From contig CM065816.1 of NCBI GenBank assembly GCA_033398695.1, forward strand, positions 128,871,358 to 128,935,357: 64,000 nt of DNA, read 5' to 3'. Each line of letters opens with the position of its first letter. The stretch's first letter is position 1. Under the pieces are notes generated by a model that was not told the origin of the DNA, searched no databases, and was given only the letters and a program-made list of their open reading frames with translations. This document shows, piece after piece, positions 33,272-43,889 of the stretch. Source of the DNA: Orobanche coerulescens. Taxonomy: Eukaryota; Streptophyta; Magnoliopsida; Lamiales; Orobanchaceae. Both the position numbers and the translations under genes were made by a program.

Positions 33272-35191
33272 TGTAACACTCCTAAGACATTCAGGGCATA
33301 TTACAGCGCCGTGGACCCCACACCATGGAATCCACCAGGCTAACGTACCAACAAGACATTCGTCAACGACAAACAATCATCAATAAAACGACAATTCAAA
33401 TAAAAGATTACAACCCGACAAATAGAGTCCAACATCAATCCATTTCCCAAAACGGGGACACGACATTAACAATTTTGAAAAGGAAGTACTCGAGTACTTA
33501 AACCAGTTTCATAATACAGAAACCCCAAAACAAGACATCAAAAATAATTGACAGAACTGAACACCAACAATTGACTACCGAACAGTATCATGCTTGCCCA
33601 TCATCCTCATACAGCTCAAGTGCTCGTTTGTCCCCACGATCGATACCTGAAATACAAAAAGTATTTCCCCAATTTAAGGGGTTAGCGACAACTGCTAGTG
33701 CAAGTACAATCCATTTGAACTACATTCTAATCAGATAAATATATGCGCCAAAAATCATTTTATATTCCGGAATATTTACGATGTACAATCACAAAACACA
33801 TTATCTCCAACAATCATAATTCAAAGTTAACCTTGGTATGAGACTCACGGCCACCGTACTCCGCAGAGCCCCGTCGGACATCCCTGGGTGGTTAACCACA
33901 GTTCATGATACGCACACACACGACAACACGTATCCCTAGAGGCCCCGTCGGACCGTCCCTAGGAGAACATACACATATCCATCCACAACCACCATGATAC
34001 AGCCATAATTCAAATACTAGAACACGTAAACAAATGTAAAGTACTTGCCTTTGTGACATCTTCGAAGAGTCGGAAGCGAAAAATGACTACGGATGATCCG
34101 AGTGGAAGACGACGGTTCCTAACGAAGAATTAACATAACTCAGTCCCAACGGACAACAAAAATCGAAAGGAATGCTCCCATAACCCCGATTACAATTCAC
34201 GACAATAGACGTTCAATCGATACGGGCGAGGGTTTACGCAAAATCTCCCCGTATTGATAATTCACGAATTAAAATCAAGGAAAATGGATTTGGAATCACC
34301 CAATAACAACAATCGGTAAGAAATTTCGCAACATACGTGAATAATTCGGAATCAATCACGAAAAACCAGAAAAACCCCCAATTTAGACAAGTAGGGTTCC
34401 TGAAGAAAATACCTCGGATTCGGATGATGGAGGATGATTACGCTGATGGTGATATGCTAATACGATTCTACGGTGATGGAACACGAAGAATTGTCTGATC
34501 AAAACCGAAGGAAATCGCCTCTGTAGTCGCCCCGTGAAGAAAACGAAAGAAAAGAGATAGAAAATGAGGTGTTGACCTCTGCCCGCTGTTTTAAAACAGC
34601 GGGCTGTTACGGACGTAACAGGGGATACTTACGGCCGTAACATGGCCGACTTACGGCCGTAACTTCTGGGTGTTACGGCCGTAACACCTCTTGGGCCCAG
34701 CTTCGCACTTGTCAGCGATCAAACGACCGAAACCCAGACCTGCTATCGAACCAAAAATACGACTACGAAGAATATTCGATGACGAGTCTAACCATAACAA
34801 GAAAACATCAATCCGACTACCCGGAGGTCCGAAATACGACAACGAATATGAAATTCCCTAAACTTATAGGAAATTACGAAAATAGCCCAAGTGACCGAAA
34901 GTCACGAAATGACGTCGGAATTACAAACCGAAAGTCTCAACATGAACAACTCAACCATAAGAACTTGTACAAACCAAGAAACAATATAAACGAACGAGTT
35001 TTACGAGAATCGAACGTTCATACGGCAAAACATGACGAAAAATGAAATTACGTGAAAACATCACCAAAACTCATCCAAATGGAAAAACTCCAAGAACAAA
35101 GTAGATTCAAAATGTCGAAACGGTTACAAGAGAGTCGAAAAAAATAGACATACACCAAAACTGCTAAAAATGGAAAGTTACGGATATTACA
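33272..35191 (-). repeat. 5' LTR of the Tekay-like element (1920 bp)
   Basis: TGTAACACTCC ... GGATATTACA. The promoter region has TTACGGACGTAA at 34607 and TTACGGCCGTAA at 34629, 34651 and 34673, spaced a regular 22 bp. An A/T box GTTTTAAAAC lies at 34587-34596, downstream in the transcription sense. Confidence 0.95.
34587..34684 (-). promoter_or_regulatory. Palindrome array with TATA-like box, 22-bp spacing
   Basis: Four TTACGNNCGTAA palindromes at an exact 22-bp period (two helical turns) precede a TTTTAAAA box by 10 bp on the minus strand. The regular phase would place all sites on one face of the helix. The 3' LTR of the same element has lost the first one. Confidence 0.6.
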
Positions 35192-35373
35192 GTCAAGCCC
35201 CTCTTAGTCTTTTTCTTTCTAGTACCCGTATTTTCCATTTCTTGTTCTGCAGCTGTCATGCTATCGGACTCATTTGAACTGTTATCAGATTCATCTTCGT
35301 GGTCTGAATCTCCTTCGTTGGGTTCAACATCATCTTCCATTTCATATTCGGACAAATCCTCAATGAACGTCAT
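35192..35373 (-). pseudogene. Transposase_24 gene, acidic N-terminal exon
   Basis: It starts MTFIEDLSEYEMEDDVEPNE, continues in Asp/Glu/Ser-rich sequence and ends KKKTKRGL at the retroelement insertion. It is cut by the element at the GTCAA duplication and continues at 26385. A second copy of its start is at 35970-36043. Confidence 0.65.
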
Positions 35374-35480
35374 TTCTCAAATGATGCTTAATTTCACATG
35401 AAACATTAACATACAAGTTTGATATGTGTTACAATAAAGAATAAGGAACCAGAAAATAATATTTGATGAAAAAGGATATT
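35305..35480 (-). repeat. Duplicated first-exon segment, copy A
   Basis: Shares the acidic exon start and about 110 bp of upstream sequence with 35970-36135, including ACATTAACATACAAGTTTGA and ACAATAAAGAATAA. Confidence 0.75.
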
Positions 35481-35619
35481 AGATCAGTACATATTGTTGT
35501 CTAAAGTATAATGTGCACCCGCGATTGGAAATTTAATGAAAAAGGTAGTTACATTTACTTATTAGAGCATGCTGTTATGACTAAATAAATTAGACTGACT
35601 TATGCAATTTTTATTACAG

Positions 35620-35870
35620 TTGTTCCAGATTTAACTTGGGAAGATCTAAGAGAAGGTATTATGAACATTGCTCTTAGTGAGGATGTTCCTCCTAATCCAC
35701 AAGGTAACAGTTCTGATCTGTACTTGGCAGCAGGAGTACAAGTTAATCTGCAATTTTTTGTACTTGTACAAGATAAATGTTATTCTTGAATTTATGTCTA
35801 ATCTGCAATTTATTTTTCTGTCTACAATTCTACAGGTCCAGTGATTAATAAAACTACAAGGACTGGGTGA
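35620..35870 (+). pseudogene. Spliced gene fragment on the opposite strand (unknown family)
   Basis: Plus-strand exon 35620-35702 after TTTTTATTACAG reads VPDLTWEDLREGIMNIALSE and DVPPNPQ, ending CAAG|GTAACA. A second exon starts at 35836 after TTCTACAG, continues the phase (GPVINKTTRTG) and stops with TGA at 35868-35870. Both splice sites fit consensus, and it lies between the two copies of the CACTA gene's first exon on the opposite strand. I do not recognise the family. A captured host-gene end is possible. Confidence 0.4.
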
Positions 35871-35969
35871 TTATGTACAGCTTATTTCATTCTTAAGAGG
35901 GTATTCTGAATTTCTAATATTCTCAAAATTTCCCCTAAAATGACACAACAGGGTGTTATTTGTAAATCT

Positions 35970-36135
35970 TCGTGGCCTTGATCTCCTTCGTTGGGTTCAA
36001 CGTCATCATCCATTTCATATTCAGGTATATCCTCAGTGAATGTCATTTCTCCATTCACGATGAACATTAACATACAAGTTTGATATGTAGTACAATAAAG
36101 AATAAATAACCAGCAAATAATATTTGACATAAACT
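35970..36135 (-). repeat. Duplicated first-exon segment, copy B
   Basis: Reads MTFTEDIPEYEMDDDVEPNE on the minus strand, diverged from copy A. The copy is cut off after about 28 codons. Confidence 0.75.
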
Positions 36136-36640
36136 TTTTCATGTAAGCATCTCATCGAACAGTTGGTGTGCAACAAGCACACCCCCAACTTTTAACAAAA
36201 ATATCAATTTTCTAAGGCATAATTCACCTCGTTATACAATCAGTAACATGATCAATCATAATGAAAGATAATACTAATGTTAACATTCATTGATATACTT
36301 ACATATTAATGTCAGATTGTTGTGGAGCACCTATAGCAGCCGACTTGGTGTGACAATGGAGATAACGATACAACTGGTGGGATATTTTCACCTGGTTTAT
36401 AGGGATGATAAGAATCCGTTCCTAATTTCATGGCACTTACCTAATATCTTGTATTACCTTTCTGGAATGGATTTGGTAAAATTTTTGGCGGTGGTGAAGG
36501 ATGATGTATTCCCGCCTTATTTTGCAGCCGAAAAAACTTATGGAAATAGATGAAATTACTATCCATTTTTTTTTGAGATCGCATCCAGTTGTGGTGTGAT
36601 TCGGTGAGGATGAGAAAAGGAATGTCTCCATGGACGAGTC
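36136..36640. other. Right part of the CACTA region, unresolved
   Basis: An 87-codon plus-strand stretch (36290-36553) and a 64-codon minus-strand stretch overlap; neither has a recognisable domain. No CACTA terminus or subterminal GTCACAT motif cluster is seen. Confidence 0.4.
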
Positions 36641-37608
36641 CAGAAACCTAGCAAGTTAAAAAACCCAAACACCCGAATTATATAGATATATTATTATAGT
36701 ATATTATACATAAAGATTATATTATATTATATATTATGTATATTATTATATAAAATATAATATTTTAAATATTTATTATACTAAATTGAATTTATTAATT
36801 ATATTAAATATATATATGATATATATTAAAAAATATTTATATTTTTAAATATAGGTTATACGGGTACCCGAATACCCATTGGGTACCCGATTACCGGATG
36901 AGAAATATCCAAACCGATCTGAATCAAATAGGGTAGGGTATGGAGGAGGCATACCCGTACCATATCTGACCTAGTGACATCCTTATTTATAATTTTTAAA
37001 ATTAAAAAGAAATGATCAGTCACATCTATCTTTAGATTCTATATGAAATATCGGTTAGTAAATAAAACTAATTTTGGAGTCTAATTAGAAATCAAATTAC
37101 TCTTCGATAAAAGAGATAAATGAATATTTTTGTAACACAACAACAAATCGTAGTTTGAGGTATAAGGAAAAATCTCTAAGTTAAATATCAAACATAATAA
37201 TTTGGTGTATAATTTGCCTCACATTCACAAATATGTAAAATCAATCGAACACCTTTTATAATATAAAGTCATAGAAATTACTCTAGAAAGTACAAAATAG
37301 AGTTTTCCGAAAAATAAATACCTAACCGATAATTTGTAAAGCTTAATATATTTACTTACACTCGACCTCGGTATAGCGCTTCCTCAATAACCTTAAAAAT
37401 ATTGACCAAAGATCAATAACATGTATATTTAATGTATATTTTACAAGATTAATATCGTTTCAGTATAATTTTTACTTATAAAGAGATACATATCGTGTCC
37501 TTGTATGGAGCGCGAGTTGTTTTTCGTTATGGATTAAAATGGATGATTTGGTTGTTCCGTGCCATCCATCATGACTCCTACATGCATATACGAGAAAAAT
37601 TACCATAC
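36641..37608. other. AT-rich DNA with a GGGTACCC cluster
   Basis: Long A/T runs (36680-36850), then ACGGGTACCCGAATACCCAT and GGGTACCCGATTACCGG at 36857-36900 and CATACCCGTACC near 36950. Such GGGTACCC-rich clusters are often parts of hAT-like terminal regions. The rest is featureless. Confidence 0.4.
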
Positions 37609-37790
37609 AAGTGATTCAAACTGTTATGAACCGCCGGTTCCGGGCCCGAACCGGTGGTTCCTGTTCACCAGAAAAGGTGAACCGTAACCGACCCTGGTAT
37701 TCTGCAGAAGGGCCGGTTTCTAGGTCCGAAACCGGAAGTTCAGGGCCGGGCCGAAAATCGATGGTTCCCGGGCCGAACCGGCAGTTCATC
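37609..37790. repeat. GAACCG/CGGTTC palindrome cluster (hAT-like subterminal region?)
   Basis: Interleaved GAACCGCCGGTTCCGG, CCCGAACCGGTGGTTCC, GGTGAACCG, CGAAACCGGAAGTTC and CCCGGGCCGAACCGGCAGTTC motifs form many inverted repeats in 180 bp of otherwise AT-rich DNA. Similar GAACCGG clusters are known near the ends of plant hAT elements. No transposase is visible. Confidence 0.5.
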
Positions 37791-38188
37791 ATTTTTTTAT
37801 TATTTTTTATGTTTGAATGAAATTATATGAATTGTGTAGTTGTGTTGAAATTTCGAATGTTGAAACTATTTATGTTGTGTTTTTATGTAATTTATAATTA
37901 ATTGTAATATTTTTCATATCTTTTTTTTTGAAATTAAATGATTAGTGATTTTAGTGTTAAAATTTCTAAATTTTATAATTTACAAGTGTTGAAATTTTAA
38001 AATTACTTAAGTTAATTTAATAACATGCCTTTGACGATGAATTTGAAACACTCTTTTGAGGAATGATTTGTTAAGGTTATCACATGTGTTGGATGAATTC
38101 AAGAAGATAAATGTAGAGGGTGTTCTTCGAGTATAGTTCATGATTTGTAGAGGTTTCTTGATGTGATAATCTTCATATTGATGGTTAG
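37791..38188. other. AT-rich spacer
   Basis: No feature supported. It ends at the start of an LTR; the five bases before it are GTTAG. Confidence 0.6.
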
Positions 38189-39050
38189 TGTAACACCCCC
38201 AATCCGCTCAGGGATATTACACACCGTAGAACCTTTCCTCGAGGATCTACCAGACTGGTAACAACAAACGAACAACTCGACAATGCCTTTAAGGCTAAAA
38301 AGACTCAGTAGATCGATTTGGCCGTTCAATAAAAACATACAACTCGATTACAATACTTGCCCACGCAGGGGGTCAAAATACAACAAACTCCCGTATAATG
38401 GGGAAAAATACTGCAGCGAAAATAAAGTACAACTGAACCAATACACAACGTACGGTTCCACATGTGATTAGTATCGATCGTCTTTCATCATCCTTCATGC
38501 CGACCCTGTGCCACGCTCCCTGAAACCTGAATGCAATACAGACATCCACCCCCCGATTACTCGGGGGTTAGCAAAATTCCACTATTTTGCTAGTGCAAGT
38601 ACAAAGTGCAAATACGAGCCATATAATTCAAATTCCAAGAATAACAATAACCAGGAATCCACAAAGTTCCAAACGTAACGAAAAGCACTTCCCGAGGCAT
38701 GAGTTTGGTAAAACATTCCAAAACCGAAAGATCACAAATCAAGGGAAACAATTTATAAAACAGTTTAAAATGCCATCGAGAGTTTTAATAGAAAACAAAT
38801 TAGGATTTCCGAATCCTTCTCTTTCCAAAAATCAACAGGGGTCACAGCCCAAAGGTTTTGTTTTCGCAAATAGAGAACCGACAACAATTCACAGGGCCAG
38901 AGCCCAACATCACGTGTCCTCGACGGACATAAAAATCAACACAACGTAATCACGCACGCGCATCGCCTAGGACCGGGACGAAGCCACAAATCCCACTCGA
39001 GGCCTCGAAGGACCCTCTCGAGCTGGCTAGCGAAACAAATCACACACATC

Positions 39051-39270
39051 TCACGGTTGGATCAATCGCTTGTTGCATCCTGGCCACATGATCGCATGCC
39101 ATGTGCCACCGTAGATTATCATTGGCGATCACGGTTGGATCAATCACTTATTGCATCCTGGCCACATGATCGCATGCCATGTGCCACCGTAGTTTTTATT
39201 AGGCTCTCACGGTTGGACCAATCGCTTGTTGCATCCTGGCCACATGATCGCATGCCATGTGCCACCGTAG
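39051..39270. repeat. Three tandem 78-bp units with inner palindrome
   Basis: Units start TCACGGTTGGATCAATCGCT at 39051, 39129 and 39207. Each contains CATGATCGCATGCCATGTGC, an arrangement of CATG words around GATC with inverted GGCACATG/CATGTGCC arms. The last 12 bases of the unit vary between copies. Confidence 0.9.
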
Positions 39271-40180
39271 GCCCCACCCACATCCATACATTCGCACACA
39301 GCACAATACAACACATATATTCAAACAATTCACCTAGAGGCATCAAACACTTAGCAAAACACCACGTCAAACCACAACGCACCGAAATGAAATAATATAC
39401 GTCCACACGCAATACCAAGTGCAACATCAACACCAAACATATCCATAGAATTCACATAGTTATTCACAAACCACACCATTCACAAAACACGCGTTTTGAA
39501 AGCAAGCCTTTAACAAGGCTAAACCGAATCTTTTGAAAGTTCAATTCAAACGACCAAACAACCACATTTAGACGATCACTAATTATCATATCCATAAAAC
39601 AATAATTATATGGACAAGGTACTTGCCTCGAAATCAGCATGCAAGTATTCCGACGAACACGGCTCAACCGGGAAGCTTCGGAACGCCCGATGCTATCGAA
39701 AAGGAAGACGACAATGAACAGAAGGGTTCAACACGGTTTCTTTGCAAGAAACTCGACCCTAACATCACATAATCAATAAATCATCGATCATACGAGAAAG
39801 AATAATCGTAGAACGCCCGAAAACCCCTCTAAGACATTCTACCGGACACCTTCAAGGCGTCGGTCAAGAACTCGACCCAAACAACAAATCGATACGATCC
39901 AACCATGGAATAACAAGGAAAATGATATAATACATCTAAATAATCATCAATCCATCACAATCCTAAGTTAAATCGGATTAAACGGATGAAAACAACCAAA
40001 ACACCCAAATTCCCCAAAACTAGATTTCTATACGATGTTATAGGATGGATGATTGACTATATGAAATCCAAGACTTCATGGATTGATTGTCCAACAACAT
40101 GGCTCCATGATACACGCACCTGCAGCCGCGGAAGGGAAGAAAACGGGTGAGGAAAATGATGAAAAACCCGTCTGCAGGGC

Positions 40181-40334
40181 CTTAAATAGACTGCCTGTCG
40201 GCCGCCTTACGTACGTAACCGGCCATGGCTTACGTACGTAACAGGCCATGGCCGACTCACTGCCTAGAAATGCCGGCAGCGTTACGTACGTAACCGGAAA
40301 AGGATTACATACGTAACCGGCCTTATGTACGTAA
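40181..40334 (-). promoter_or_regulatory. LTR promoter: TATA-like box and TTACGTACGTAA palindromes
   Basis: Minus-strand TCTATTTAAGG at 40180-40190. Then TTACGTACGTAA at 40207, 40230 and 40282, and variants TTACATACGTAA (40305) and TTATGTACGTAA (40323). The core is TACGTACG instead of the ACGGCCGT core of the Tekay-like element, with the same flanks. Confidence 0.6.
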
Positions 40335-40904
40335 CTTCCGATCACTACCGGTCGTAACTCGGCCAGTGCCGGCCTGGGCCCAGACTGCCCGACCATGACT
40401 CGGCCGGCGCCAACTCCGACGGCCCGAACGACCCCGAAACCCGAACCTGAATACGAATCGAAGATACGGTTACGTAGTACTCGCAAAGACAAAGTCGAGA
40501 ACTAAGAGAACACATGATTTCGACCACCCGAAGGCTCGAAATTCGACAATGGAAGGTAATTACCCCAAACTTTGAGAAATTACGAAAACGGCCCAAAACG
40601 TCCGAAATACACGATACACGATCGAAACACCAAGACAAAGCTCGCAACATGAATAATAACATTAAATGAACTTACGAGAAACTCGAAACAACAGTTTCGG
40701 ACGAGATTCGCAAGAATCGAACTCAAGTGCGGAAAAGTCGCCAAAAAGCACGGAACTCAACAAAACGACACCGAAACGAACTCGGATGACAAAAAGTGCA
40801 GAATTAATCATTCTCGGAATGACGAAACGGTCATGAGCGAGTTGTCAAAATGGACTTTTGCCGAAAAAAGGAAATCACTGAAATCCGAAATTGCGGGTAT
40901 TACA

Positions 40905-41164
40905 TTCTACCCTCCTTAAAAGAAGTTTCGTCCCGAAACTTAAAACAAGTAGGGAGAAGAAATATACCACCAGGAATATTTCAATGAGATACACAAGAAT
41001 GCGTAACTAACGCCCAACGGCGAAACGTTACAAACAACGCAAAGGAATATACGGTGTGAAAACACGCTACACGACGACCAACACAACGCCACCGGTAGAA
41101 ACATAATAAAACCAACAAGTGACAAGCGTCATCAAACAGATAATACAATAAAGTCGATTATCCG
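40905..41164 (-). other. Polypurine tract and 3' end of internal region
   Basis: Minus-strand TTTAAGGAGGGTAGAA abuts the LTR. Then comes AAGTTTCGGGACGAAACTTC, the same ending phrase that closes the pol region of the Tekay-like element, so this was a related chromovirus. The rest of the element is missing: a foreign LTR begins at 41165. Confidence 0.7.
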
Positions 41165-41871
41165 TGTAACACCCCCAAATCCCATTGGGTCATTACAGTG
41201 CCGTGGACCCCACACCAGGTGATCCAACAGGCGAACACGACTAAAATACAACAAACTGACCAAAATAGGAAATCACAGACCCTACTATGATGTCCGACAT
41301 ACTATTCCGATATGGAATTTCAACGACAAGGATGGGCCTATATGGCCAAAATAAAATACAACAACATACACGAGCCTTGCTCGGATAATACAAACGACAA
41401 CGACTGAACAAAATTGGAGTACTCCAAACTGTCTGACCAACGTGAACACCAAAATATCTCGGACTAGTATCGCTCGAATGCCTCGTCGCCATCGTCATGC
41501 CCCTGTGTCTCAACTCTCTCCTCGCAAGTACCTAAAACATGAAAACATGTTCCGCCCCAACGGGGTCAGTCATCCAGAATAATGAATATCAAATACATGC
41601 ACAACATGATATGCATCCAAAGGCAGAATAAACAGTACAACAATGGTAGTACGAGATGCTCACAAACCAAAGTAAGAATCGAGCATTCTTGGAACACTAT
41701 GCCCATGGCATGCGATCAATACCTGCTCAATAGGTTAGAACATAAGTGCCCAACGGCGAATCATCAATATAGAATACAACAATACATTACCCGAAGGTAA
41801 ATCAAACCAACGCTGAAATAAATAAGGATCACAATGCCCGAAGGCTCCAACGGAAATACCATTACATCACA

Positions 41872-41986
41872 ATGGCCTGAAAGCCCTCAGCCGAAGCTGC
41901 CAAAATATCACGATGGCCTGAAAGCCGAACAGCCCGAAGCTGCCAAAATATCACGGTGGCCTGAAAGCCGAACAGCCCGAAGCTGT
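41872..41986. repeat. Tandem hairpin units (41-44 bp)
   Basis: ATGGCCTGAAAGCC, then AGCCCGAAGCTGCCAAAATATCACG, about 2.7 copies with GGCCTGAAAGCC and AGC...GCT arms. Copies of the same array are at 47755-47860 (decayed) and 53650-53765. Confidence 0.7.
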
Positions 41987-42622
41987 AAATCATCACAATA
42001 CAGATCTCAAAGAAACAAACATGACTGTCGAACATACCCCTCAGGCGTATGAACGCTCAGTCACAAAACGTCAAACTCATCCAATACTATGGACGATCAT
42101 AGTTGTACGGCTCAAAGATGGACATCACAGTACGCCCGATCCGGAAATGTGTCCGTGCACATGTCCGCACCGTTTATTGAATACAGTATATACGTGGGTA
42201 AATGTAACTTAGTAGCCTCACGAAACTACGCCTCGTGTGCACAGTCCAATGCAGAATAATATCCACCAATGACTATATAAGTGCCTGGCTAAAAATCCTA
42301 CACAATAACCAATCGGAACGCAGATATGATTCCGGATATGTCACGATACAACATGACAACGAAACTCAAAGGATAACACATCCAATACAAATCATACGAC
42401 TCGCCAAGTGAACGATGACACACGAATAATGAAAGATCGACACGACCAACAATATTCGAAACAACCATCCTGGGATCAAAATCCCTAAGGACCGATTAAC
42501 ACGAGCAACGATCACAACACAACAGTTCGGGAAAATCCTCAACCTTCAAAGATCACAAAATTACCGAGTTCACAAGAATAATAGTGTGCTGCCTTGAATC
42601 GGTCAACACGACAATAATAATT

Positions 42623-42895
42623 CAACGGATGGGAATTATCGTTGATAATCCCAATTCAATACTTCGATTACCGTAGAATGGCCAATCGATAACAATTATA
42701 CAACGGATGGGAAATATCTTTTTGACAACGGATGGGAATTATCTTTGATAATCCCAATTAAATATATCGATTACCGTTAGAGCGGACAATCGATAATAAT
42801 TATACAACGGATGGGAATTATCTTTGATAATCCCAATTCAATATATCGATAACCTTCAGAACGGTTAACCGATAACAATTGTACAACGGATGTCT
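42623..42895. repeat. Tandem units with inner inverted repeat GGGAATTATC...GATAATCCC
   Basis: CAACGGATGGGAATTATCTT then TGATAATCCCAATTCAATAT then a TCGATTACCGT...CGATAA part; about four units, period near 78 bp, one unit shortened. Each has a strong stem (GGGAATTATC / GATAATCCC). The same array recurs in LTR 2 (48506-48770) and LTR 3 (54400-54660). Confidence 0.8.
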
Positions 42896-43559
42896 CGGCA
42901 CCTTTAATCGGTTACCGATAACGAAGATGATAATCGAATACGTCAATGCCTTCAATCGGCCAAAACGACATCAATAGAAAAACACTGATATCAATAACGA
43001 CGATTCACAAAAAAAAAATATCTTGATGGGACATCAATCAATAATAACAATCGATACGTCGATGCCGCGAACCGGCTATCAACAACAATATCTCAAAGGA
43101 ACATCAATCAACAATAACAATCGATATGTCGATACCGCGAACCGGCTATCGACAACAATATTACCAACAAGTACCGCAATGCCTTGGATCGGCCATTTAC
43201 GAACAACAATAATATTTGGCATAATTTGCCGAAGGGTATCGTATCAAACAATCCCCTGATATCAACAGAATCATAAAGAGACCAAGTCTCGAAATGATAC
43301 ACACATTCATACACATACATGATAACATTAATCTCATTGACCAGTACAAGTATAAAACTTGCCTCAAACCGAAGGCGAGAAAGTCCTTCCACGATCAACG
43401 TCTTACCACGAATCGATCAACGGCGTCCTCCGACAATCACAAGCACTCGAACAACCTTGAATGAAATACAATTCATTCGATAACACGATATCGACCGAAA
43501 ACGACATAATAGATAATTCCGATTCCAACACGAACACATACTATACTCGTATTTATCCG

Positions 43560-43650
43560 TATACACACACATATATATAATATACATATATATATATATA
43601 TATATAATATACATACGGTACACACATTACTAACACACACTCACTACATA

Positions 43651-43699
<49 letters not shown>

Positions 43700-43732
43700 C
43701 TGCACATGCACTCACAATTTATATATATATAC

Positions 43733-43767
<35 letters not shown>

Positions 43768-43880
43768 CACATCTTTATACATTATATATATATACACAGA
43801 ACACACACCAAACACATATATATATATATATATATACATACCTGTACACACACAACACACAACACACAACACACCACACA
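43560..43880. repeat. TA and CA microsatellites in LTR 1
   Basis: Long (TA)n runs broken by CACACA phrases. The equivalents are 49450-49800 and 55345-55745. Copy numbers differ between the LTRs. TA-rich frames give Tyr/Ile strings that are not proteins. Confidence 0.9.
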
Positions 43881-43889
43881 AGGACTTAC

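Larger units (their letters stand above)
26386..35191 (-). mobile_element. Complete but degenerate Ty3/gypsy chromovirus (Tekay/Del-like)
   Basis: Two LTRs (26386-28340 and 33272-35191), primer site, polypurine tract and gag-protease-RT-RNase H-integrase-chromodomain order on the minus strand. The 5-bp target duplication GTCAA is intact on both sides (26381-26385, 35192-35196). It is 8806 bp long and inserted into the CACTA gene. Gag-pol carries several nonsense codons and at least one frameshift, so this copy is not autonomous. Confidence 0.95.
20819..35373 (-). pseudogene. CACTA-encoded Transposase_24 (Ptta/En/Spm) family gene, disrupted
   Basis: Spliced reading on the minus strand gives a PF03004-like protein: an acidic N-terminus, the TRLPKLR...KVTFDELGRFSG block, LVREKVGVSELSWKKVTNEV, then DKFVQHTQSDKF, the RMGRGGYAGL block, DRSFMWRKGRE, the GVGTGVTSTRYW block with a coiled coil after it, and a C-terminal domain with SIHGVPLQDD and FVGWPKFL. 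In CACTA elements such proteins partner the TNP2 transposase and bind DNA ends. Damage seen: an 8.8-kb retrotransposon in the first coding exon, a 1-base loss near 26275, an in-frame TGA at a conserved Trp position (about 25909), and a lost splice donor in one exon copy. It is not functional as it stands. Confidence 0.75.
18865..36600 (-). mobile_element. CACTA (En/Spm-like) transposon, right end not found
   Basis: The left terminus reads CACTAGTACAAAAATGAGCA, a typical plant CACTA inverted repeat start, after GAT as the likely 3-bp target duplication. About 1.75 kb of subterminal motif repeats follow, then a minus-strand multi-exon gene of the Transposase_24 (Ptta/En/Spm) family. I searched 35.4-38.2 kb for the inverted terminus (TTTTTGTACTAGTG) and did not find it, nor a TNP2-type transposase. 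The element is therefore truncated, rearranged or extends beyond recognisable sequence; the right coordinate is approximate. A complete gypsy element sits inside it (26386-35191). Confidence 0.75.
38189..40904 (-). repeat. Gypsy 3' LTR (2716 bp) of a truncated element
   Basis: TGTAACACCC ... GCGGGTATTACA. A polypurine tract lies directly to the right, so on the minus strand this is the 3' LTR. The LTR start is homologous to the fragment at 4618-5606 (inverted). It contains three 78-bp tandem units and a palindrome array with TATA-like box. No partner LTR is present in the window. Confidence 0.8.

Noticed and set aside
36290..36553. 87-codon plus-strand ORF near the end of the CACTA region
   Set aside because: No recognisable family and no splice or promoter support; left as unresolved DNA.
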